Below are positions 26,928-34,813 of a stretch of 64,000 nt of DNA, piece after piece. The translations under genes and the position numbers were made by a program. Numbering within the stretch: position 1 is the stretch's first letter; every line of letters begins with the position of its first letter. The notes beneath the pieces are model-generated. The model made no database searches, was not told the DNA's origin, and worked only from the letters and a program-made list of their open reading frames with translations. This stretch comes from Roseovarius tolerans. Its GTDB lineage: Bacteria > Pseudomonadota > Alphaproteobacteria > Rhodobacterales > Rhodobacteraceae. The DNA lies in the NCBI RefSeq assembly GCF_900109855.1, contig NZ_FOBO01000001.1, forward strand, positions 1 through 64,000. Direction: 5' to 3'.

Positions 26928-28301
26928 TTACCCGTTCGGTCCCTTGAGCGGGCTGAGCGCGCCAACTTCCCGCAGTTTCGCGCGCACCGCCCAATCCGCC
27001 CCATAGCCGTAGCGCGCCCAGCCCAGACTGTCCAGCCTGACGCTGCGCGCCTCGGCGACGCGTCCGGTCAGTTCGAGCGCCTCGGCGCGCAGCATCTGCA
27101 ATGTTGCAAGAAGGGCGGCATTCTCAAATCGCTCTGCCGTGCCGAGATGCGGGCCGATCAGCATCAGAGCATCCTCGCCCCGGCCCTGCGCGATCGCGTA
27201 GCTGGCCAGCTGTGCGGCGGTAAAGGCGCGGTGCAACTCGGTGCCGGGGGTGCGCTGATAGAACTGATCGGCGGCGGCGAACTGATCCTGCGCGAAATCG
27301 GGGTCTCTGGCCTGGGTCAGCCGTCCGAGCGCGAAATGACTGAACGCGCGCCGGTGATCGGCCCAGCCCACGGCCTGCGCGATGCGCAGCGCGTCCACTG
27401 CGGCCTCACGCCGTTGCGCGGGGCGTGCACCGGGGCCAAGCGCCGTCTGGATGGCGTCGATCCAGGCGCGTGGCGTCGAGCCGTAGAAACGCGGCCCGAT
27501 CCGGTCGCCGCCCGGATTGAGCCGCGACAGGATCGCGGGCAGCCGTGCTTCGACTTCGCGGCGGGTCATACCGGCGCGCAATTCCGGTGAATAATAGGCG
27601 CGCAAGATCAGCATGTCGAAACCGGTCAGCACCGCGTGGACGTTGTCATCATTGAACACGCTGTCGTTCAGGCGGTAGAGATCGTTCAGCGGACCGAGCG
27701 CCTGTGCCAGTTCTTCGTGCAGGCAGTCGCGCACCTCCTGCGGGCTGGAATCGTTGGGCACGAAGATCGCGATCTTCTCGCGCCGGGTGATCCGCGTCCA
27801 GTCGGTGCTGCGGGCGTTGCGCGCGCTGCGATACTGGGTGATGCGCGAGATGTTGGGCACCACGAAACAGGCTGCCGTGGGCAGTTGCCGACGGATATCG
27901 TCGCGGCTCACGGCCTCGATGGTGATATTGGCACCCTCGTCGCTCACGCGGCGAATGTCGATCCCGGCCTCGGTGCGCAGGCGGTGGATCAGGCGGTTGA
28001 GATCGGCCATCAGCGAGATCGGCGGCTCGCCCGTCACGCGCAAGGTGACCGGTCCCTCGAAGCGCGAGAAGTGCTGGAGCATGCGCCCCGACTCCATCTG
28101 GAAGCTCAGATCGAGAAAATCGCGGATGATATCGCGGTTGGAGCGCTGTGGCGGCACCGGTCGGGGTGCGGAAAACGCCTTCATCGGGGGCATCGTGCTC
28201 TCTTGCGGGAGGGCGGCACGCGACGCGGGTTCGTTATAGGTATAATTGCCGGGCACGCAGGCCCCGAGCATCAGACAGATTGGCAGAATGACACGGCGCA
28301 T
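26928..28301 (-). CDS. DUF2927 lipoprotein
   Basis: 457 residues from ATG 28301 (MRRVILPICLMLGACVPG); the earlier part of the open frame is not conserved-looking. Lipobox LGAC places the lipidated Cys at residue 15. The central part (RDFLDLSFQMESGRMLQHFSRF, later CLHEELAQALGPLNDLYRL, with HEE like a zinc-peptidase helix) fits DUF2927, and the C-terminal third (about 330-450) looks like TPR-type helical repeats (AFSHFALGRLTQA, AFTAAQLASYAIAQGRGEDALML). It is probably anchored in the periplasm; the HEExxxx motif hints at metallopeptidase ancestry. Confidence 0.8.
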   Translation of the reverse strand: MRRVILPICLMLGACVPGNYTYNEPASRAALPQESTMPPMKAFSAPRPVPPQRSNRDIIRDFLDLSFQMESGRMLQHFSRFEGPVTLRVTGEPPISLMADLNRLIHRLRTEAGIDIRRVSDEGANITIEAVSRDDIRRQLPTAACFVVPNISRITQYRSARNARSTDWTRITRREKIAIFVPNDSSPQEVRDCLHEELAQALGPLNDLYRLNDSVFNDDNVHAVLTGFDMLILRAYYSPELRAGMTRREVEARLPAILSRLNPGGDRIGPRFYGSTPRAWIDAIQTALGPGARPAQRREAAVDALRIAQAVGWADHRRAFSHFALGRLTQARDPDFAQDQFAAADQFYQRTPGTELHRAFTAAQLASYAIAQGRGEDALMLIGPHLGTAERFENAALLATLQMLRAEALELTGRVAEARSVRLDSLGWARYGYGADWAVRAKLREVGALSPLKGPNG

Positions 28302-28577
28302 CAGGCCCCCGAAACTAGTTATGCCAGTAAACGACCCGATGCCGGAATGGCGCAAGGTCGGACTACGGCGGGGCGAGGCAAAAAGAGACGCGGTTGCAAC
28401 CGAAGCAAACCACGTCCGTCCCTTGCCGCATCCAGTGCCGGGTCCGGGGCAGAGTTGATGTACATCCTGTTCTGCGTAAGGAGCAATCAAGGCAAAATTG
28501 TGGCAATCGCCTCTCGCGCGAGTTGCGGGGCGGGCCGGTCTGTCTTTGGTGACGGATCGCGCCCGCATGACATCGCC

Positions 28578-29417
28578 TCAGCGCTGCCGCCGCGCCATGA
28601 AGGCGAGGCGTTCGAAGAGATGCACGTCCTGTTCGTTCTTGAGCAGGGCGCCGTGCAGTTTCGGCAGGGCGTCCGCGCCGTCACGGCGGAGATCCTCAGG
28701 GCTCAGATCCTCGGCCAGAAGCAGCTTGAGCCAGTCGAGCACCTCGGAGGTGGAGGGCTTTTTCTTGAGCCCGGGCTGATCGCGGATCTCGTAGAACTGG
28801 GTGAGCGCGGCGGTCAGCAAGGCCTCCTTAATGCCGGGGTGATGCACCTCGACGATCTTTTTCATCGTTTCGGCCTCGGGAAAGCGGATGTAGTGAAAGA
28901 AACAGCGCCGCAGGAAGGCGTCGGGCAGTTCTTTTTCGTTGTTCGAGGTGATGATGATCACCGGGCGATGACGCGCGCGGATCGTCTCGCCGGTCTCGTA
29001 GACATGGAATTCCATGCGGTCGAGTTCCTGAAGAAGGTCGTTGGGAAACTCGATATCGGCCTTGTCGATCTCGTCGATCAGCAGCACGACCTTTTCGCCC
29101 GCCTCAAACGCCTCCCAGAGCTTGCCCTGTCGGATGTAGTTGCGCACATCATGCACGCGCTCTTCGCCCAGTTGGCTGTCGCGCAACCGGCTTACGGCAT
29201 CGTATTCGTAGAGGCCCTGTTGTGCGCGGGTGGTCGATTTGATGTTCCACTCGATCAGTCGCAACCCGAGCGCGTGCGCCACCTGTCGCGCCAGTTCAGT
29301 CTTGCCTGTGCCGGGCTCTCCCTTGACCAGCAAAGGACGCTCCAGCGTGACTGCGGCATTGACCGCGACGGTCAGGTCATCGGTGGCGACATAAGCGTCG
29401 GTGCCTTCGAATTTCAT
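28578..29417 (-). CDS. MoxR-family AAA+ ATPase
   Basis: 279 residues. Walker A GEPGTGKTELA (about residues 33-43), Walker B VVLLIDEIDKAD and sensor 1 ITSNNEKELPDAFLRRC define an intact MoxR/APE2220-type ATPase, with an arginine finger in RRCFF. MoxR proteins remodel or metallate client proteins together with a VWA partner; the CoxE-like protein at 25566 is the obvious partner, with the lipoprotein and 55-residue gene lying between. The 276-base gap to the lipoprotein start shows no gene. Confidence 0.9.
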   Translation of the reverse strand: MKFEGTDAYVATDDLTVAVNAAVTLERPLLVKGEPGTGKTELARQVAHALGLRLIEWNIKSTTRAQQGLYEYDAVSRLRDSQLGEERVHDVRNYIRQGKLWEAFEAGEKVVLLIDEIDKADIEFPNDLLQELDRMEFHVYETGETIRARHRPVIIITSNNEKELPDAFLRRCFFHYIRFPEAETMKKIVEVHHPGIKEALLTAALTQFYEIRDQPGLKKKPSTSEVLDWLKLLLAEDLSPEDLRRDGADALPKLHGALLKNEQDVHLFERLAFMARRQR

Positions 29418-29576
29418 CGGTTTATCAATCCTTTTCGGGACCGCGCGCAGCGGTGTCGCGGCTAAACTAGTCCGTTCGACATTTCACATCAATGGCATGT
29501 GATTGGCTAGTGACAATCCGGGCGGTCAGGTGTAGATCAGCCCCCAATGGGGCACCCACTGTCTGAGGAGTAAACG

Positions 29577-30032
29577 ATGCCAGACACTGGCCTTGATGAG
29601 GGGATCGAGATGAAAGCCGAAGTATTTCTGCCCGAGGATTATCAGCCTGCCGAGGACGAGCCGTTCATGAACGAACGCCAGCTCGAATATTTCCGTCGCA
29701 AGCTGATGAAGTGGCGTCTGGAGTTGCTGGAAGGCAGCCGTGAAACCATCGAAGGGTTGCAGGATGGCACCCGGGCCATTCCCGATGTGGCCGACCGCGC
29801 GAGTGAGGAAACCGACCGCGCACTCGAGTTGCGGACCCGTGACCGTCAGCGCAAGCTGGTCGCCAAGATCGACGCCGCACTGCGCCGGATCGACGAAGGG
29901 GAATACGGCTATTGTGAAAAGACCGGCGAGCCGATCAGCCTCAAGCGGCTGGACGCGCGCCCGATCGCCACGATGACGCTCGAGGCGCAGGAGCGCCATG
30001 AACGGCGTGAAAAGGTTCACCGCGACGACTGA
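29577..30032 (+). CDS. dksA: RNA polymerase-binding protein DksA, zinc-less type
   Basis: 151 residues from ATG 29577, supported by AGGAG seven bases upstream. The coiled coil with its tip (IPDVADRASEETDRALELR, containing the DxxDxA-like acidic residues) and the C-terminal globular region are clear. The canonical CxxC-x17-CxxC zinc finger has decayed: only one Cys remains in YGYCEKTGEPI, and the second pair is replaced by ATMTLEAQE. Cys-poor DksA proteins such as that of R. sphaeroides still work with ppGpp at promoters. Terminator follows at 30072. Confidence 0.92.
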   Translation: MPDTGLDEGIEMKAEVFLPEDYQPAEDEPFMNERQLEYFRRKLMKWRLELLEGSRETIEGLQDGTRAIPDVADRASEETDRALELRTRDRQRKLVAKIDAALRRIDEGEYGYCEKTGEPISLKRLDARPIATMTLEAQERHERREKVHRDD

Positions 30033-30071
30033 TGGCACGGTGACCGTGCGCGGGGACTTCTTGCAGATGAT

Positions 30072-30100
30072 GCGCCGGAGATCACTCTCCGGCGCGTTTT
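30072..30100 (+). terminator. Rho-independent terminator after dksA
   Basis: Stem GCGCCGGAGA / TCTCCGGCGC (30072-30081 and 30086-30095), loop TCAC, followed by GTTTTGTCTTTG. It ends 18 bases before the next start codon. Confidence 0.9.
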
Positions 30101-30117
30101 GTCTTTGAAAGGCTAGG

Positions 30118-31287
30118 ATGAAACTGGATACGCTCAAGGTATGCGTGATCGGCGCGGGGATTGGCGGGCTCGCCGTGGCGCGTGCGCTGGCCCTGCGCGG
30201 GGCGGATGTGAGCGTGCTCGAACAGGCCCCCGAGATATCGGAGGTCGGCGCCGGGCTGCAGATCAGCCCGAACGGATTTGCCGTGCTGCGCGCGCTTGGG
30301 CTGGATGCGGCACTGCAGGCGCGTGCGGTGCAGGCAGAGGCGGTCTGCCTGCGCGATTACCGTCGGGGTGAAGTGCTGCGGCTCGATCTCGGGGCGCTCG
30401 ACAGCCGGGACTATTACTTTATCCACCGCGCCGATCTGATCGAGGTTCTGGCCGAGGGCGCGCGCGAGGCCGGGGCACGTATCCGTCTGCTGCAAAAGGT
30501 CTCCTCGGTCGAAGGCGGCGCACAGCCATGCGTACATCTGGCCAGCGGGGCGCGGACCGAGGCCGATTTGGTGATCGGGGCCGATGGCCTGCATTCGGTG
30601 GTGCGCCCGGTTCTGAATGGTGTCTCGACGCCGTTCTTCACGCGGCAGGTGGCGTGGCGCGCGACAGTGCCGAACCTGTGGGATCGCGGCCCCGAGGTGC
30701 AGGTGCATATGGGTCCGATGCGCCACGTGGTGAGCTATCCGTTGCGGGACGGCGTGCTGCTCAATCTCGTGGCGGTGCAGGAACGCGCCGCCTGGACCGC
30801 AGAAAGCTGGAGTCAGCGGGACGACCCAATGGCGCTGCGCGCGGCCTTCGGGGATTTCAGCGCCGATCTGCGGGCCATGCTCGACGCGGTCGAGGAGGTC
30901 CATCTGTGGGGCCTGTTCCGGCATCCGGTGGCGAAGGTCTGGCAGCGCGATGGTCTGGCGCTTTTGGGGGATGCGGCGCATCCCACCTTGCCGTTCATGG
31001 CGCAGGGCGCGTCGATGGCGCTCGAGGATGCGTGGGTGCTGGCCGATGCGCTGCGCGATGAGGCCACCCGCGAGGCCGCCCTGACGCGCTATCAGGCGCG
31101 CCGCGAGGGGCGTGCCGCGCGGGTTGTCGGGGCTGCCAGCCGCAACGCGTGGAAATATCACCTGTCCTTCCCGCCGCTGAGATGGGCCGCACACACCGCC
31201 CTGCGCGCCAGCGGCGCAGTCGTCCCCGACCGGATGATGCGCCAGTTCGACTGGCTATATGGGCATGATGTAACGCGCGCCGTCTAA
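30118..31287 (+). CDS. FAD-dependent aromatic monooxygenase (salicylate hydroxylase-like)
   Basis: 389 residues. The FAD dinucleotide motif is VIGAGIGGLAVARAL, preceded by a short start; VGAGLQISPNGF is the typical class A hydroxylase signature. The DG motif is VIGADGLHSVVR, and GDAAHPTLPFMAQGASMALED binds the flavin ribityl/pyrophosphate. Class A flavin hydroxylases of this branch act on salicylate, 3-hydroxybenzoate or related acids, but no aromatic-degradation genes surround it, so the substrate is unknown. The coenzyme should be NADH or NADPH. Confidence 0.85.
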   Translation: MKLDTLKVCVIGAGIGGLAVARALALRGADVSVLEQAPEISEVGAGLQISPNGFAVLRALGLDAALQARAVQAEAVCLRDYRRGEVLRLDLGALDSRDYYFIHRADLIEVLAEGAREAGARIRLLQKVSSVEGGAQPCVHLASGARTEADLVIGADGLHSVVRPVLNGVSTPFFTRQVAWRATVPNLWDRGPEVQVHMGPMRHVVSYPLRDGVLLNLVAVQERAAWTAESWSQRDDPMALRAAFGDFSADLRAMLDAVEEVHLWGLFRHPVAKVWQRDGLALLGDAAHPTLPFMAQGASMALEDAWVLADALRDEATREAALTRYQARREGRAARVVGAASRNAWKYHLSFPPLRWAAHTALRASGAVVPDRMMRQFDWLYGHDVTRAV

Positions 31288-31303
31288 GGCCATTGCGCGA
31301 CGT

Positions 31304-32086
31304 TCAGGCGTCGAGGTCAACCCAGACGGGCACGTGATCGGATGGTTTTTCGCGCCCGCGCACGTCTTTTTCGATATGGCAGTCGGTCATCAGGTCCGCG
31401 GCTTGCGGGCTGAGCAGGAAATGGTCGATGCGGATGCCGTCGTTGCGGTTCCACGCCCCGGCCTGATAATCCCAGAAACTGTAATGCCCGGGGCCTTGGG
31501 TGCGGGCGCGGAATGCCTCGGTGAAGCCGAGGTTCAGGATGCGGCGAAAGGCGGCGCGGCTGTCGGGCAGGGCGAGCGCGTCCTCGTGCCAGGCCTCGGG
31601 GCGGGCGGCGTCCTCATCCTGCGGGATGATGTTGTAATCGCCGCCCATGAGCACCGGCTCTTCGGTGTCCAAAAGTGCTGCTGCGCGGGCGTGCAGCCGC
31701 TCCATCCAGGCCAGTTTATAGTCGTATTTCGGGCCCGGTGCAGGGTTGCCGTTGGGCAGGTACAGCCCGCAGAGCCGTAGAGCGTGGGTATCTCCCATCA
31801 CCGTCGCTTCGATCCAGCGGGCCTGTTCGTCGGCGTCGTCGCCGGGCAGGCCGCGCGTGACGTCCTCGAGCGGGCGCTTGGACATGATCGCCACTCCGTT
31901 GAAGCCCTTTTGTCCGTGGGTTTCGACGTTATAGCCGCGCTCCTCGAACATCTCGCGCGGGAAATTATCGTCGACGGATTTGATTTCCTGCAACAGGGCC
32001 ACATCAGGCGACGCGTCGTCGAGCCAATCGGTCAACGCCTGCAGGCGTGCCTTGATCCCGTTGATGTTGAAACTCGCGATCTTCAT
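31304..32086 (-). CDS. xth: Exodeoxyribonuclease III
   Basis: 260 residues from ATG 32086. Motifs of the ExoIII/APE1 family are in order: SFNINGIKARL, LLQEIKS with the metal Glu, YLPNGNPAPGPKYDYKLAW, GGDYNIIPQDEDA, IRIDHFLLS and SDHVPVWVDL with the catalytic His. It is a base-excision-repair AP endonuclease and 3'-5' exonuclease. The upstream extension of the open frame runs across the intergenic region and was excluded. Confidence 0.93.
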   Translation of the reverse strand: MKIASFNINGIKARLQALTDWLDDASPDVALLQEIKSVDDNFPREMFEERGYNVETHGQKGFNGVAIMSKRPLEDVTRGLPGDDADEQARWIEATVMGDTHALRLCGLYLPNGNPAPGPKYDYKLAWMERLHARAAALLDTEEPVLMGGDYNIIPQDEDAARPEAWHEDALALPDSRAAFRRILNLGFTEAFRARTQGPGHYSFWDYQAGAWNRNDGIRIDHFLLSPQAADLMTDCHIEKDVRGREKPSDHVPVWVDLDA

Positions 32087-32278
32087 GGCGGATGTCCCCT
32101 CTCGGCAGGTTTTGCAGCTATCGCAGCGCGTTTGTGGGGTTGCAAGTGGTTTCAGAAACGCGCGCCGAGATGGGGTGCGTTCACAAAAAGGGCCGACGCC
32201 GTCCACATTTAAACCAAAAAACAATCTTATCGCTGGAGAGATAGCAAGATGTGCTGAACCAGAGCGAGCGAGTGTCAC

Positions 32279-33211
32279 GTGGCTGTTTTCACGGATCAAA
32301 CCATAGCTGGAAATTTTGACCCGGGCGTTCCGCCGGGCCTTCCGACAACGATCACCGTCGTCACGATGGAAATCAACGATGCGGACGATGATGGCTTGAT
32401 CCGGCCCAATTCCGGCGATCAGATCAACGGCAGCAACGTTAATTCGGTCTGGGACGGAGATACCGTCACGATAAACGGGGTGACGATCACCGGGGTGACG
32501 TTCTACACGGATGACGGGGCTCGCTATTTCACCCCTTCCGATGGCTCGGTCTTGCCGGATGGTGGAACGGCAACGGCCACCACCTTCGTCACGCAGAACA
32601 CGCAGTTTCCGGTGGGCAGTTTCGGGCCCCCGTGTTTCGTCGCCGGGTCGCGGATCGCGGTGCCCGGCGGGTTTGTCCCGGTCGAGGGGTTGCGCATCGG
32701 GGATCTTGTGGAGACGCTGGATCATGGGGCGCAACCGATCCGCTGGATCGGGCAGCGCACGGTGCCGGGGCGCGGTGCCTTTGCCCCGATCCGGTTCGCG
32801 CCAAGGGCGCTTGGGGATCACGGGGCGCTTCTGGTCTCGCCGCAACACCGTATCCTGCTCGATGACTGGCGCGCGGCGTTCTACCTTGGGGAGGACGAGG
32901 CGCTTTGCCCGGCGCATATGCTGGTCAACGGCGACACCATCCACCGTGCGCCCTGTGCGCAGGTGACTTATGTGCATTTCATGTTCGATGCGCATGAAAT
33001 CGTCATGGCCGAGGGATTGGCGAGCGAGAGTTTCCTGTTCGGCGATTATCTTTGCAAGGAAACCAGTGCGTTACGCGCCGAAATTATCGCGCTTTTCCCC
33101 GAGTTCGGGGGGCAGGGCCCGCAGATGAGCGCCGCGCGGCGCACGCTGCGGGCGCATGAGGCGCGATTGCTGCGCGACGGGGCTACGCCGCGCGACACCT
33201 GCGCCGCCTGA
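32279..33211 (+). CDS. Hint-domain protein
   Basis: 310 residues from a GTG codon; no strong Shine-Dalgarno sequence is visible and no better start exists. The first about 115 residues are Asp/Thr/Gly-rich beta-type sequence (NDADDDGLIRPNSGDQI). The Hint_2 domain starts at CFVAGSRIAVPGG with the splicing-type Cys, then PVEGLRIGDLVETLDHG, and includes VSPQHRILL and VYVHF-like YVHFMFDAHEIVMAEG. Hint domains of this type are common in Rhodobacteraceae, often in exported calcium-binding proteins, and may self-cleave. The C-terminal Hint residues His-Asn are not at an extein junction, so this is not an intein. Confidence 0.82.
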   Translation: MAVFTDQTIAGNFDPGVPPGLPTTITVVTMEINDADDDGLIRPNSGDQINGSNVNSVWDGDTVTINGVTITGVTFYTDDGARYFTPSDGSVLPDGGTATATTFVTQNTQFPVGSFGPPCFVAGSRIAVPGGFVPVEGLRIGDLVETLDHGAQPIRWIGQRTVPGRGAFAPIRFAPRALGDHGALLVSPQHRILLDDWRAAFYLGEDEALCPAHMLVNGDTIHRAPCAQVTYVHFMFDAHEIVMAEGLASESFLFGDYLCKETSALRAEIIALFPEFGGQGPQMSAARRTLRAHEARLLRDGATPRDTCAA

Positions 33212-33213
33212 CC

Positions 33214-33537
33214 CTACATCGAGAACGAGGTGCCACAGCCGCAGGACGAGCTTGCATTGGGGTTCTCGATCACGAAGCGTGCGCCGATCAGCTCTTCGCT
33301 AAAGTCGATCGTCGCCCCGGCGAGGAAGGGCAGCGAGACGCTGTCGACCACGACTTTCTGGCCCTGACCCTCGAGCACCATGTCGTCCTCGGCGGGCTGG
33401 TCGAGCTTGATGTCGTACTGGAACCCCGAGCAGCCGCCGCCTTCGACGGCGACGCGCAGGGCCTGATTCTGTTCGCCTGCTCCGATCTCTGCCAGACGGG
33501 CAAAGGCGCGCGGGGTCACAGTGGGGGGCATTTGCAT
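33214..33537 (-). CDS. erpA: Iron-sulfur cluster insertion protein ErpA (HesB/IscA family)
   Basis: 107 residues. The three conserved cysteines are present: GGGCSGFQY near residue 36 and CGCGTSFSM at the C-terminus. A-type carriers receive Fe-S clusters and deliver them to target apoproteins. The ErpA name is favoured by its length and EGGGCSGFQYDIKLD pattern, but IscA or SufA cannot be excluded from sequence alone. It is divergent from dgt. Confidence 0.9.
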   Translation of the reverse strand: MQMPPTVTPRAFARLAEIGAGEQNQALRVAVEGGGCSGFQYDIKLDQPAEDDMVLEGQGQKVVVDSVSLPFLAGATIDFSEELIGARFVIENPNASSSCGCGTSFSM

Positions 33538-33640
33538 GGCGCATCTCCGGGGATTGTCGTGTGCTGCATAACGTCGGTTTCACGTCGGTATTCGATCTGT
33601 AATATAGAGGTCGAGGCAACAGGCGACAAGGACATGCAGA

Positions 33641-34810
33641 ATGACGGCTCCTTATGCCACCGATCCGGCGCGCAGCCGGGGCCGCCGCGTGCCCGAAGAG
33701 GAAAGCGCGTTCCGTTCGCCGTTTCAGCGCGACCGCGACCGGATCATCCATTCGAGCGCCTTTCGCCGATTGAAGCACAAGACGCAGGTCTTCGTCGCCC
33801 ATGAGGGGGATTACTACCGCACCCGGCTGACCCATTCGATCGAGGTGGCGCAGGTGGCGCGCACGATCTCGGGGGCGCTTGGCCTCAATGCGGAACTGAC
33901 CGAGGCGGTGGCGTTAGCGCATGATCTGGGACACACCCCGTTTGGCCATGCGGGCGAGGACACGCTGGCGGCCTTGATGGCCCCCTATGGCGGGTTCGAT
34001 CACAACGCGCAGGCGCTGCGGATCGTGACCTTGCTGGAACGGCACTACGCCGCCTTCGACGGGCTGAACCTGACATGGGAGACGCTGGAGGGCATTGCCA
34101 AGCATAACGGCCCGGTCGCTGGTCCGCTGCCCTATGCGCTGGCCGATTACAACGCGGAGCACGATCTGGAGCTTGCCACCCATTCCGGGGCCGAGGCGCA
34201 GGTCGCGGCGCTGTCGGATGACATAGCCTACAACAACCACGACCTGCATGACGGGCTGCGCGCGGGTCTGTTCACCGATGACGAGATCGCCGCATTGCCC
34301 ATCGTCGGCGATTGCTTTGCCGAGGTGGACCGGCTTTATCCCCGGCTCGATCCGAAACGCCGCAAGCATGAGGCGTTGCGCCGGGTGTTCGGGGTGATGG
34401 TGGGCGACGTGATCAGCGGCTCGCGCGCCACGCTGGCGGAGATGCAGCCCGCATCCGTCGAGGAAGTGCGCCATCTGGGTGTGCCGGTGATCCGGTTCTC
34501 GCCTGCGCTCTGGACGGATCTGCAGGCGATCCGCCGGTTTCTCTACACCCGCATGTATCGCGCGCCGAAAGTGAACGAGATGCGCGCCATGGTGCATCGC
34601 GTGGTCAGCGACCTGTTCCCGTTTTACCTCGATGCGCCCGAACATCTGCCCGAGGAATGGCGCAGCGACGTGGCGCAGGCCGCTGACCGTACCGCACTGG
34701 CGCGGCTGGTGAGCGATTACATCGCCGGGATGACCGACCGTTTCGCGTTGCAGAGCCATGCGCGGCTGATCGACGGTGACCCCGACCCGGCGACACCCGA
34801 AGGAGTATGA
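33641..34810 (+). CDS. dgt: Deoxyguanosinetriphosphate triphosphohydrolase-like protein
   Basis: 389 residues. HD-domain metal ligands: His in YYRTRLTHSIEVAQ, HD in ALAHDLGHTPFGHAGE, and Asp in ALSDDIAYNNHDLHD. The N-terminal FRSPFQRDRDRIIHSSAFRRL is typical of type 2 dGTPase-like proteins. The enzyme would hydrolyse dNTPs to nucleosides and tripolyphosphate. Three bases separate it from the antiporter gene. Confidence 0.92.
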   Translation: MTAPYATDPARSRGRRVPEEESAFRSPFQRDRDRIIHSSAFRRLKHKTQVFVAHEGDYYRTRLTHSIEVAQVARTISGALGLNAELTEAVALAHDLGHTPFGHAGEDTLAALMAPYGGFDHNAQALRIVTLLERHYAAFDGLNLTWETLEGIAKHNGPVAGPLPYALADYNAEHDLELATHSGAEAQVAALSDDIAYNNHDLHDGLRAGLFTDDEIAALPIVGDCFAEVDRLYPRLDPKRRKHEALRRVFGVMVGDVISGSRATLAEMQPASVEEVRHLGVPVIRFSPALWTDLQAIRRFLYTRMYRAPKVNEMRAMVHRVVSDLFPFYLDAPEHLPEEWRSDVAQAADRTALARLVSDYIAGMTDRFALQSHARLIDGDPDPATPEGV

Positions 34811-34813
34811 GCG

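Noticed and set aside
30035-30049. GCACGGT-G-ACCGTGC as dksA terminator
   Set aside because: A one-base loop cannot form a stable hairpin as written; a proper terminator lies at 30072-30100.
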